64,000 bases of DNA. Source: Glycine soja. Lineage: Eukaryota; Streptophyta; Magnoliopsida; Fabales; Fabaceae. The notes beneath the pieces were generated by a model. The model had not been told where the DNA came from. It saw nothing but the letters and a program-made list of their open reading frames with translations, and did not search any database. The DNA is taken from positions 44,921,136 to 44,985,135 of the forward strand of contig NC_041008.1 in the NCBI RefSeq assembly GCF_004193775.1, in the 5' to 3' direction. Below are positions 29,627-41,186 of the stretch, piece by piece (the first letter of the stretch is position 1; each line of letters begins with the position of its first letter). The position numbers and the translations under genes were made by a program.

Positions 29627-31314
29627 TATATATGAACCAAAATCATACTTTTTAAGAGTGTACAAATTATATTGTAATATGCATTTGGTATAGCTCACAT
29701 ACTGTGAGCTACACACCCTTTACTTTTCCTTGATGTAATATGCAATTGAGTTCAATAGTGAGGACCCTGTGTTATGTCAAGGGTTTGAACCTGTGGAAAA
29801 ACACTTGTTAGGAGGGATACCATCATTAAATCAAAAGGAGGGGCAAACATGTAGTGTTTCATACCATCATAGTCCAAAACATAATTTGTTGGTTTGGGGC
29901 TGCTTGAAAGAAATCAAATTGAGTGTATCACAGTCCAGTCTCTGCATAATTGTATTATCACATAGCACATAACTCGAGAAAGGAACTTTTATATATCTGC
30001 CAATATGTTAGAGCACGTAGACAGGTTTACTGTTATTACACTAAAATGTAGGACCAAAATATTCAAACAACAACAACAACAAAAATCTTATCCCACAGCA
30101 ATAAAATATTCAAACATGAAAGGAAAATGAAAAATACTGAACCAATATTTGAAAAATGAAAAGCACATACCGAACCCTGAATGAAAAACATATAGCTCTT
30201 CCTGGGCTTACGATACTAACTTACTGAGTCTCAAATTCTCAATGTTTCAGTATGTGCAAGTGACTGTAAAGAAGCATAATTGAGATATCAATATACCCAG
30301 AACCTTATATGATTTTAACAGCTAATACCAGAATTACCCATTGAATCACTATCTCAATGTGTCCTTAAGGCTTCCTTGCAGTTTGTGCCAAAAGAGACGA
30401 TAGGAACTGTCGTCCAGGATAATTACAAATATTAACAAATTTCAGATGAAATAATTCCTCCCAAATTACCAATAGAAAAGGAAACACATAAAATAAATTC
30501 TCGCAGAAATCAAATATAAAAAACTGCAAACCTTGGTCAAGCATAGAACTCAAAACCAGCATAAATTCCTCACAAGGTATATCAAAGTCAACTGACATTG
30601 CTGATTATTCATCTTGTACAGTTAACCAGATCCAAATAATAAACAGTAAATCTGCTAAACTGATGTAGGAAGTTAGATGACGAGCGTAGAACAAAGAACA
30701 GGTTTAACAATTATGACTAAGTACCTGTATATCTGAACACTTTAACTCCAAAAGCTAGCAGGACCAATATATGGGTTTGCATCAATTAGACACGCAATAA
30801 AAACCTTTCTGCAAGGATTTCTAATCATTCATAACTTCAATATGATAACAAAAAAATATTTCTTTAAAACTTGTTATGACTATATCAGTATCCAAAGCCC
30901 TCAAAACTGGTTGACTAACATTCCAGATTTTATTTTCTTCTTTTCTGGGGCTCCAAATCCGTGGAGCAAAGAATGTAGCACAGAACAATTACATTATATC
31001 CATCCTCAGTTACTTAACAAGAAGGAATCACTTCCCTCTTTCTAACAATCTAACCCATAAAATTTAAGGGTGAGAGAATTGTGCTCCTATTCACAAATAA
31101 GAACCTGAGCAATTAAAAATACATTCCAAAATTTGCTAATAAGCTCATTTTGTACACATGTACATAAGGGTATAACATATTGTGGGAGACCTGCCCTCTT
31201 TGCAGGTTTCCAGGTGCCAGCATAGGTAGATATCCTTAAGCCACTTCCTTTAAGGATACCTTCTCAGTAGAGAAGAGAAACCCAAAAAAACATTATATTA
31301 TATAGAGTATTAAG
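29627..31314. other. Intergenic region downstream of CW gene
   Basis: The 200-400 bases left of 31315 should be the 3' UTR of the CW gene (minus strand). A minus-strand open frame at 30365-30598 (77 codons) is hydrophobic and unlike anything I know. A B-box-like GGGTTTGAACC near 29783 hints at a SINE remnant but lacks a supporting A box at the right distance. Confidence 0.4.
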
Positions 31315-34300
31315 TTAATCTCTAACACCACCAAGGCCAGCACGAGTAATTGCTTTCATTGCAGTCAAAACCAGATGTACAAGCTCATCTACATCTTGGA
31401 AGCTGAAATCAACAACCTTCCTAATAGAAGTTATGCAATCATTCCTATTCCGTGCCCCTTCCATGTTCAAATTAGCAGCCCTGTAAGTGCTCTTGCATTT
31501 TCTAGAAGCCTCCATTGCAAGATTTATGTCTTGAGTCTGCAAAATCACATGCTGACTTTTACCCATAGTGACTTTTTCATTAAATAAATTATTATGGCAA
31601 ATTTAATAACTACATAAGCTAAACTTATTATTTAAGGAGAAGCAGGAAGGACAAAAGGAATAAACGATACTATAAGCTTGACATTTTACCTCTGACAAAA
31701 ACTATAACATGCGTTGCATTAAAATGTGCATAGTGACAATAGCCAATATGACAGTTGAATTACCATATGATCTTTATATAACCACTAATTGTGCTTTCAA
31801 GGGATTACAGGTTTGAGCCAAGATTTTGCTTGCAATAAAAACTGATTTTAAGGGGAAAATCTGAACTTCCTATTTAGTGTAGAAAGACCAGCTTCCATCC
31901 ATATGGACTTTTCTCATTCTATCTGGTAGTCCAATACAGAACCAATTTCCTACTATTACGTTGAATCATTAAACCACTAAATCCCCAACAATAGTTCTGT
32001 GGTACTCCAGGGTCAAGGCACCCAGATAAAATTTCCAAATGAAACATGAGGCTTGTCAAGAAATTAAAACTTACAAAGTCCAGAAGCCTGACAATATTTG
32101 GGCGATTCTGAGCAGATATGACTTGATTGTTAGCAACATGAGTATTAGAACCCCTTGTCATAGTAACCTTATCCACTACCGCCAGGTTATTTAAATTATC
32201 AATATCAGATGCAGAAGACGAAGGAGATTCACCTAAAGAATGGAGTAAAAAAGCAGTGAAACACCAACATACAACAATGCTCAATCTTAGAATGTGGGTT
32301 TGGACCTAACTCAACCCCAAAAGTTAGCTCATGGGGTGAGGGTTGCCCCTCCCCCCCTCCCTCCCCACTTATATATATATATTCTATCTTTGCCTTGTCT
32401 CTAGCTGATTTGGGACCTGGGTTTTTCCCAATACACCCCTTCACGCCTAGCACTTTGGGCTTGGTGCGTGGATAATATGGTAGGTGACCCGTTAATGGAT
32501 CTAGGATAGGCTCTGATACCATCTTAGAATGTGGATTTGAGCCTAACTAGACCCCAAAAGCTAGCTTATAGGGTAAGGGTTGCCCCTCACTTATATACTA
32601 TATCTTGGTACTATGTCTAGCCAATGTGGGACTTGGGTTTTTTCCCAATACTCAACAAGCCTGAAGAAATACACTTATATCTAAAGTCTAAACTGTATTC
32701 AATTACCTTGAGAAACCATTTGTAGAGTTAATTGCAACTCATGCCGATCCCTGTTTATGCTAGAATGTTTACAGTAAACCAGTCTCATGTATACCACCTC
32801 CATGCATTTATATGCCAAAGCAGCTGCAGCCATTTCTTGGCATTTTTCATATTTATGGGCGCAGGATCTGGAATACATTTTATGGAAGTTTATGATTAAA
32901 GGGAAGCTAAAGCAAATAGATCAAGAAAAACACAGTCCATCAAAATTCTAGGGTAATATGATGGCACTATTTTATAAAAAGAATTTTAACATATGAAAAG
33001 TATGTTTTTAACAGCACAAAGCAGCAGTGAAACACAGAAAGTTAATTATGCTAGGAAGTAGGAAAGCACTGATGACAAAGTTGACGGGTTTTAATTGAAT
33101 ATAATGGTTGAAGGAGTGTAATTGAACTATTGAAGATAGTTTTTGGACTTTGTATCACAAAATTGACATACAAGATCCCACCAGATCCAAACTTGTGCTT
33201 AGGTTACAGAGAAGCAAACAAGTTGGGTTAAGTAATTCCAAAAACAGACAAAGACTCACAGTTTAAAGCAGCATTGAGTTATGGCAGCACTATAATTCAT
33301 GGCTCCTATTGTCCTCTTAATCCCCATTAACCTCAAAGCACAATCACCCCCCAAAAAAAGTGGGAACACTCCAAAGGAAGAGGAGAGATATCCATTACAA
33401 AAATTAAGGCCAAGGAGAAGTTTTATTTATTTTTAAAAAAAAAACCTTAGTAGAAAGAGTTTAATTATTCCCTTTATTATATTTAGTTGCTACCATACAT
33501 ATTTGTAGTCTCCAAAAGAAAGTTTGAAATTTCCAATTTACTGAACATTCCCAAACCTTTTTTTTAACTCAAAATGTACTTTGACTGAAAACATTATAAA
33601 TCAGAGATCATAAAAGTAACAAATTTACACATATCTTCCAAATTTTCCTTACTCAAAAAGTTTAGCAGTAGTAGCATATATTTGCATTTGACTTGTCTCT
33701 CCATGCTTGCTACTCTCACTGTGAGAACTTTCTAGAAGTGATGCTCCATGTAGAAACTTCAAGGCAGCTTTAAAATAAGTCTCATTACTTTCAAACTCAA
33801 ACCCAGAATTCTACAGTCAGAATTAAACCATAGGTTAGAAAAAGAAAGATTCTACATTAAACAAACAGAGGTGAAGTAAAAGCTTTAAATAATCAAGTAA
33901 CCTTATAATGATCTGCAGAATCTTTTAGCTTTGTGGCTTCTTCCAGAATGCTAGAGGCAGTTTGGCTAGAATTTGTTGTCACAGGACCTGACTCACTGAG
34001 TTGTCCATCAGGTATGAAACTTTCTGAACTGCAATTAACTCCAACCTTGCAACAAACATCAATTGGATTTCTCGCAAACTTGGGAACATCATTGCCAGAA
34101 GCGTGAACTGGGTGCCCATTAGACATATCTCCCTTTTGTGACTCAGGTGCAGTTCTAGAACCCACATATAATGTTTCCCTTTTCACTTTATCCTCGGAAG
34201 ATGCGATCACTTTGGCTTTCCCATCTCTTGATCCAGTGCATACTTGATTAGCTATGTTTTCTTCCACAAAGTTCTGAATCAGGTTCTGCTGGGAGATAAT

Positions 34301-37300
34301 CTTTCTATTAGTGCTACGTGTAGCATCCACTTTCAGAACTGGATTCCCAATCTCATTTTGTTTTTGCACAGTTTGTTTTCCAGCTTCATTTGACCAATGT
34401 CTTGAAGAATTTTTCTTACTAGGGTCGACAATCTTGTGATTAGACTTCAGAGAACTGTTCTTAACATCATTTCTTGTCTCAGTACCAGAAGCATGATGAT
34501 TAGGATCAACTCTTGACTCATAACTCACATCATTTTTGTAAAAATCATTATCTGAAGCTGAAACCTTCATCTTATCCCTAATAACCTCCGAACCAGAAAT
34601 TCTGTCCTTTTCCTTAACCCGCAATGATGTAACCTTACCAGATTTCTGCCAAGAAAGTGCATTTTCCTTATTACTCTTGTTCATTTTCTCCTCAAGATGT
34701 GAACCACTGCCACAATTACCATGTGCAGGATGTATGTCATATGAAATTCTCTCCTTCATTTTTACTGATAACTTCCCCTCCCTATTATCCAAACTTTTTG
34801 AAAGACCACGTTTTCTTGCATCATCTTTTTCTGATGTGTCCCCTGCTGCCAAAATACGCTTGTCCATGTTGGAGGTCCACAAAGGTGATGAGGTAACAGA
34901 TTCTACAGGTGAGCCTCTGACATCTTCAAGGTTAGTTCTAGCTTTATGAGACCCTGAAACCTTAGAAGAGCTTGAAGTTGCTGTCAATGAAAGTTCTCCA
35001 GAGCCTAAATCCTTACCCAATTGATCAAAACAATCCAAAGCTTGGTAAGAAGCAACATTTTTTTTGTGCTTTCTTGGCTGCTGGACCTTATTAACACTTT
35101 TCACCTCTGTTCCAATAGCCATTTCATCCCTGCTGTCTGAAGAGAAAACTCGCTTCACCCCACTTTCTCTAACCAATTTATCATCCCTTTCGGTTACTGA
35201 TTTTGCATCCATATTCAAAACTATATACTTATTCTCCCTCCTATTTACATTGCCTTCTTTACCACATTTCATATCGCCTTCCAAGGACAATGTTTTGTTA
35301 TGTTTCTCACTATCCAGCCAGTCAGTCATTTTCCTTTTCTTAATTGAACCAATTTTGCTGCTGTTTGTAGCATCCAATGAACCATCATCTGATGAAAACT
35401 GTGCCCAGTCTCCTTTCTTCACCAGAACTACCAACTTGTCCTCCAGATCATCAGACCAACAATAATCATCATATTTCCCCATATTTTTCCCACTAGCCTT
35501 TGTTGGTAAACCATTTCTTGAGTTTAGACCAACCTTCTTAAATTCCATGCTAGGATTCAGTTGTTTATCAGCATAGTAAACATCTTCAGTCTTAGATTTC
35601 TTAGCAGTTCCAGATCCATGTTGATTATCCTCCATCTTATGTTTCAATCTAAAATGATTTCTGTCACCTGCACACATTTGACAACATTGACATATTCTAT
35701 TAAAAAAATAACTATAAATAGTTACTGTGCCATAAAAATAAATATGAAGCAACATGATATATCAACCATGAAGTGAATGAGATACCTCCATTCATTTGCT
35801 TTTCTTTCACCTTAGGTGTGTTTTTTTCTTCTATCAAATTGTTCAACCTGCTCAAATGTTTAGAAATAGATTTCTTCATACGGTTTGAGTCTGCAGGCCC
35901 AATGTCATTATTGATTACTGACCTTGCCTTTTCATTAATACCATGTTTCTTCTTTCCTCGATCAAGCATTACATCAGAACTGGACTTTTTGTGATTCAGG
36001 CCAAGTTGCAGAGCATCAACAGATCTCACTTCAGTTTCAGGTCCAGTGGCACAGTTTTGCATGTTATTTTGACCCACAAAAATCGGCATTTGATAAGAAG
36101 CATAAAGTGTTTTCGTTGTCTCTTCCTCGCTGATGTTACACCGATTCATTCCAGGCCTAACAACAATTTCAGAAGAATATTGAAAGTCTAATAATATATA
36201 TAGCAAAGACCAAATGTATCATAATTAGAAGAAAGGTAAAAATGTATTATAATTTGTATATCACTCTAGATACTGCTCAATTCTGGTTATAATACAAAAT
36301 AAACTAAGTTTTAACTAGAAAAATATGCTCATAAATGAACCTAAGATGAGAGTAATCAACTTACAGCCAATATAGCATGCTACACAACCATTTCTCTGGA
36401 AGCTGCTCAGGCTTTAAACCCATAGGTAGAAGTCGCCATTTCTGGCAACTGTCACAGCATACCCAATCTTCTTCAATAACTTGAGGTGTTGCTGCTGCTG
36501 ATGACGGAACAATCTCAGAAGTTGGTTTATTTTCAGCAATAGAAAATGCACCTGGTGCATCTTTTACACATGGCCCAGCTGACAACTGATTAACAACTTT
36601 ATTGCCACTTGGTCTTTCCTTTACTATATATGCACTCTTATAAACATGATCAAGGATAGAATTTACTGTAGCCTTATTAAGGGTAGGCCTATCAGTTGGA
36701 TTTATTCGATCAACTTTCCGTTGTGATTTTTTTCCTTTCAATGAATCTCTGTCACAATCTGTGACCTTATTATCCTTCATTGACTTTATTTTATGCATTT
36801 TACTTTTCGAAGAAGTAACACCAATGCCAGTACTCTTTCTATCATTTACCATTGCATTATTACTAGTACCAATGCTATCTTTTTCAGCATCAGTCATAAC
36901 TTTTCCAGGACTCCTTTCACCTTTTGACTCATTCTTGCTTTCAGATTTTACCTTTCCTTCCTGATTAGTTTCACACTTTTGAGTATCTTGATCCACCTTA
37001 CATTTCATTGTATCACACTTGATCCTTTTTGAAATTGCAAATGCATTACACTTGCTATTAATCTTAGGATCAGTTGAATTATTATTCTGAAAAATTTCCG
37101 TTTTATGCTCTAAAACTTTTTGCATAAAGCTACTCCCTGTATTTTGCTTCTCAATCTTGTCAAAATCCTGACCAGATATTGACTCTAGTGTATCCTCCTT
37201 CACTGCTTCAGTGGAAACCATTCTACATTTCACACCATCTTTATCAACCTCCTTGGATACTTCAAAAGCCTTAACAGTGACTTCATCTGTTTCACCAGCA

Positions 37301-40230
37301 TCACAAATTGAACTTGACAGTGGAGTGCATCTCAGGTCATTAGATAGAAAGTCCTTTCGATTTAGAGTTCTACTTCTTAATTTTTTCTTCGTATGCAATG
37401 TCATATCATTCTCAGAATGGTTACCATTCATATGCTGCTTGTCACTTTGGTCCACCACTGTCACCTTCCTTTTCTTCAACAAATGTCCATCCCCCACAAA
37501 AGAATCTGATTCATCAGTAGACATGGAATAATGTTCTTGATGACCATTAAGAGAATACATGGGTTTGATGTTTCCATGAGCTTTTTCCTTTCTTATCAAG
37601 TAGAGGAGACTGTCATGTAGAGGTGATATTAGCACACCTCCAGGGATAGTGAAAGAAATCATAACCTGTAGCATCAAACATTATCAAAATTAAAGAAAAA
37701 TATTGTTATATATAAAACAATTCATGTACTTTCACCCAACTGTTTAAGTTTTTAGGGCAGTTGGTTCATGACATGGTATCAGAGCTTCTGTGACCATGTA
37801 GTCTAGAGTTCAATCCTTGTTGCCTTGATTCTTTTGAATAAAAGTTTAAGTTTCAGCACACAAGAAAAGATAGACCTATGCTTATCCATGCTTCAAGCTC
37901 AAAGGGCTCTTGCATGAGTGGCTGAATTAGATAAAGGATGAATCTGGAAGAGTTTATTTCCAGTTTATTTGAACTTATCTTATGCCTTAAGCACTTGGTT
38001 GAATCAGATATAAAGGGTGAATTTGGAAGTTTATTTCCAGTTTATTTGAACTTATCTTATGTCATAAGCACTTGTGCAAGTGTTTGGAAAAACTTTTGTA
38101 AATAGTTTACGATATGTCTATAAGTTGTTTTCAACTTATCTCAATTTTACCCTATTTCCTCTTTGATTATAGAGACAACTTATACATAAGCATTTATATG
38201 ATAGGCACTTATCTTGGTTCTAAATTGCAGTCCGCAACATAAAGATTTTTCAACTCACCACAAGTGCATAGCAACCACAATTACGACTGGCTGCATCAGC
38301 TGCATTTTCCCACAATTTCTCGCAATGTCAAGGATCACAACGAAACCGCAATTTAGAACCATAGAACTTATTCAATAAATGTTAAATTAAGTTGTTTACC
38401 TAAACACAACCAAAACCATTCGTGTACTTTCACTTGAAAGCTTAAGCTATGAGAATAATGGGTTCATAGATATAGAACACATCATCTACCTGAACAATGC
38501 TAGTTGGAGATTCTTCAGGGGTTTCTTGAGATACATGTGGCATATCTTCACTTTCCTCATGGCTGTTCTCCATTGATGAAGATGGAGAGTCATCGAGTCC
38601 AAGACCACTGTAAATCACTGCCTTCTTTTTTGCTAAGATATCTGATTTCACTTTGATTCGCAACTTCAGTGTTCTTTGGTCAGTCAAATTTTCTGACTTA
38701 TTTGCACAGTCTTTCAAAGTGAACTTCTCTATTACTTCATTGGAGGAAATATCTGTGTTCTTTACTGAGTTATCCGCTGAAGGTACTCTTATATTACGAA
38801 ATGGAGGAGCTTTATAGGAAGCAGTTCCAAGCCTCATAGAAGGTGGTATATTTGGAGGTGCTTTTGAGTTCTGAAATGCAGCCTGTATTAAAACATAACC
38901 GACAATGCTCAAGAAAACCATATTTCTTCCAAGCTAACACATTATTTTCCCATCCAATGGACAAAAAAGCAAATAAAAAGTAATAAATTTTGATATACCA
39001 CCATGTGGAGATTGCTAGGAGATTTTGGGGAACTACTGTGTTTTTGTGGAGTCTTTGGACAAGATCGCAAAGGAGGAGAGCGTTCACAGGTAGGTAAAAA
39101 GGAGCCATAGTCACCAAATTTTGCACCTGAAAAACATTCATATCATCCAATAATATTACTTTTGCGAGTGCAGAGGCAGATCTTTCATTTCTCATTACAA
39201 GATATGATTTCTATTATGTCACTTACCCAAACGGTCAGCAGAGATACCTTCTTCAAATTCCTTTCGAAAATGACCCAGAGCATGCTGAATCCTCTCATCC
39301 TTGAATAAAACAGGAAGCAAGTTATTAGTCCTATTGTTTTGAAGATGAAATTTAATCAAGAGGACAATGACTAAAGCAAAAATTGCATCAGTTAAAAAAT
39401 ATCACTAGGAACGAAGCAACATCACAACAGGCATCATGAAGCCCAGCAACAAGAATTCAACAGTTATCACTATTTATATCATTCAATTGGCAGGTAATAG
39501 TCTTCCCCCAGACCAAACTGTAAATGCAAATTAGCATACCATCAACAATCTGAGAAACAGCAAAAAGATGAACTTGCATCACAAGTACAAACTGATGCAG
39601 CATGTAGTTATCAATGGTGGGAGATTGGATGTGGCAGATAGTAGATAGTGCTGCAAAAAAGTGTGCTTTTTTGTTATCCCACTTTCCAATGCCCCTCAAT
39701 GTGAGAGATTCAAAACCATTGATTGGAGTTAAATTGGGATTTAAATAAATGGAGAAACAAACACACTCAAAAGCATCTACAGCATCCCTAAGGCAAACAT
39801 AATTGATTCATAGTATGCATTAGCAGTTTTCTAGGATTGATTACCTTTGTTTGTCAGTTCCCAATACATACTATTATTATGTTTCAAAATCTCTTTCGAT
39901 TATAGTGCTGAATTTCTTTTCCAATACCGAAAGATAAGTTTGTTTAATCATAAAAAAATTCAACAACTGCTCAATTCCCTGTATTCTCCCAGGAACAAAA
40001 CACATTGATGAATTGAAAATTCATTATGGTACTAAATGATTTCATTTGTTTGTCCTATTTGCGTGCAAAATCAGTGTAGAGAAACCAAACTAGATAAGCA
40101 TTGAACTTGTTTATGATTTGAAGTAAACCCTTACAATGTAAGAGAGAGAATCAAGGTCAATGTTGTCGTCATCATCATCCTTATAACAGAAGAAAGCCTC
40201 TCCTTCCTCGAACTCAGTATTGGCTTCCAT
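31315..40230 (-). CDS. CW-type zinc-finger protein, large nuclear chromatin reader
   Basis: Eleven exons read right to left: 40230-40135, 39299-39227, 39126-39002 (or to 38999), 38882-38490, 37665-36365, 36156-35786, 35667-33902, 33810-33653, 32867-32707, 32232-32075, 31536-31315. They join in frame to about 1,607 aa. The N-terminus MEANTEFEEGEAFFCY precedes an acidic stretch. The CW domain spans about residues 630-675: EEDWVCCDSCQKWRLLP, then LPEKWLCSM and PGMNRC, with the conserved cysteines C632/C633, C636, C657 and C669 and tryptophans W630, W639 and W655. In this family the CW pocket reads methylated histone H3 lysine 4. The two giant exons encode lysine- and serine-rich, probably disordered sequence with nuclear-localisation-like KKRK motifs. 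The last three exons form a helical conserved C-terminal region (NETYFKAALKFLHGASLLE; AALAYKCMEVVYMRLVYCK) ending GGVRD. The donor after exon 7 (AAG|GTTACT) is weak. The intron between exons 10 and 9 holds a TRIM. Confidence 0.92.
32285..32650 (-). mobile_element. TRIM: miniature LTR retrotransposon in CW intron
   Basis: Read on the minus strand, a 129-base LTR (32650-32522) starts TATTGGGAAAAAACCC and ends ACATTCTAAGA. Immediately after it comes TGGTATCAGAGCC (32521-32509), the classical primer-binding site matching the 3' end of initiator methionine tRNA. About 75 bases of internal sequence end in a purine-rich GTGAAGGGGTG, followed by a second LTR copy (32433-32285), 149 bases, which again starts TATTGGGAAAAACCC and ends ACATTCTAAGA. 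The 5 bases CTCAA flank both sides (32280-32284 and 32651-32655) as a target-site duplication. No coding sequence is present, which defines a TRIM. LTR 2 is longer because of a (TA)n run and a G-run expansion. It lies in the intron 32233-32706. Confidence 0.88.
37721..37935 (+). repeat. Dispersed tRNA-like repeat, copy 2 (CW intron)
   Basis: The best-kept copy of the family. It has an A-box-like TAGGGCAGTTGG at 37753-37764 and GTTCAATCC at 37808-37816, which fits the Pol III B-box consensus GWTCRANNC. Between them lies TGACATGGTATCAGAGC. A 3' part with 'ttaagtttcagcacac' and 'caagctcaaagggctcttgc' is shared with the other copies. The order and spacing of boxes suggest a tRNA-derived SINE; I cannot name the family. 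Confidence 0.55.
37922..38074. repeat. Tandem duplication of about 76 bases
   Basis: Two neighbouring units, 37922-37998 and 37999-38074, share TTTATTTCCAGTTTATTTGA and CTTATCTTATG..ATAAGCACTTG with a few differences. They lie in the CW intron between exons 5 and 4, next to the tRNA-like repeat. A related 'aagtgcttatgg..aa' phrase appears near 50268 and in inverted form near 60680. Confidence 0.75.
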
Positions 40231-41121
40231 CTCGAACACCACAAAATTAACCCCAAAATCCCAAACCCCAGAACCCGAAAAGTAACCCCTTCACTCTGGA
40301 ACCTTCCCTGAAGTCCAGCATCACTTCAACCCAACCACACAAAAAATATTGGCGTAAAAAAAATCAATTTTTTATTTATAAAAAAAAAACGACCCAGGAG
40401 AAGAAGCAGAAAACCCAGAAGCGAAAAGCGATGAAAGAAAGTGTGATCATGCGACGGGGCAATCGTTGAAGTGAATTATTAGTTGCATTAAAAATTAATT
40501 TTGGGTTTGACCAAAGAATCAGGGGAGAATTGATCAGACGGTGGAGATCGAGGAAGCGATGAATGAATGAATTGAGTTTAGACGCAGACTGAGACTTCAA
40601 ACGGAATTCGAAAATCTTTCACGCTCTTGAATGAATGTTATGATGTGCCCAGCGAGCACGGAGAAGGAAAGAAAGAAAGGACCTTCACCTGGGTTTTGGT
40701 CTCTCAGTTTTCACAATTTTTTTATTTTTATTTTTTAATTTCTTGCCTTTCTATCTATGTTTGGTTCGAAATTTGGACTTTTACACTTTTTTTTATGAGA
40801 AAAAGGACTTTTAAATCACCTTTTTTTATTTTTATTCACCGGTTATTTTTATTTATGATTTTAAATATATATAATGTACAAAATAGTTTACAGATATAAT
40901 GAAAACTATCCAATGTGTCTTGCCGAAGGTACTAAAGTAAATCTCTCATTTCTTGTGTAACGTCAATTCCATCGTTTCTCTTTAATATAATAAATGTGAA
41001 TAATAAATAAAAATAAAGGGTGTGAATTATCTGGATAACCTTATGGTTTGGTTAATGAGAATAGCTAGTAATAGAGTTTTAGTAATGTTGTTGAATTGGC
41101 ATGATTGGGATGTTCTAGGTG
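40231..41121. promoter_or_regulatory. Leader and promoter side of CW gene
   Basis: Bases 40231-40620 are less AT-rich and should hold the 5' leader of the CW gene on the minus strand; bases beyond 40700 are AT-rich. The region is the left half of the divergent space shared with SNF4, now interrupted by the LINE starting at 41138. No TATA box could be pinned down. Confidence 0.4.
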
Positions 41122-41137
41122 GGATCCTTTTGTATTT
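41122..41137. repeat. LINE target-site duplication, left copy
   Basis: GGATCCTTTTGTATTT occurs here and again at 42652-42667, on either side of the LINE fragment. Bases just outside the pair differ, as expected for a true target-site duplication. Confidence 0.85.
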
Positions 41138-41152
41138 TTTTCTCAGTAAAGA

Positions 41153-41186
<34 letters not shown>

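Noticed and set aside
30365..30598. 77-codon hydrophobic minus-strand frame downstream of the CW gene
   Set aside because: No recognised family, no splice-site link to the CW gene, AT-rich composition.
34657..35465. Plus-strand open frames opposite the CW gene
   Set aside because: They are the complement of lysine/serine-rich coding exons, which leaves antisense frames open by composition; no domain seen.
37774..37785. TGGTATCAGAGC as an LTR-retrotransposon primer-binding site
   Set aside because: No LTR pair or purine tract flanks it; the same phrase sits inside the dispersed tRNA-like repeat at 54940 and, diverged, at 13803 and 60445, which explains it better.
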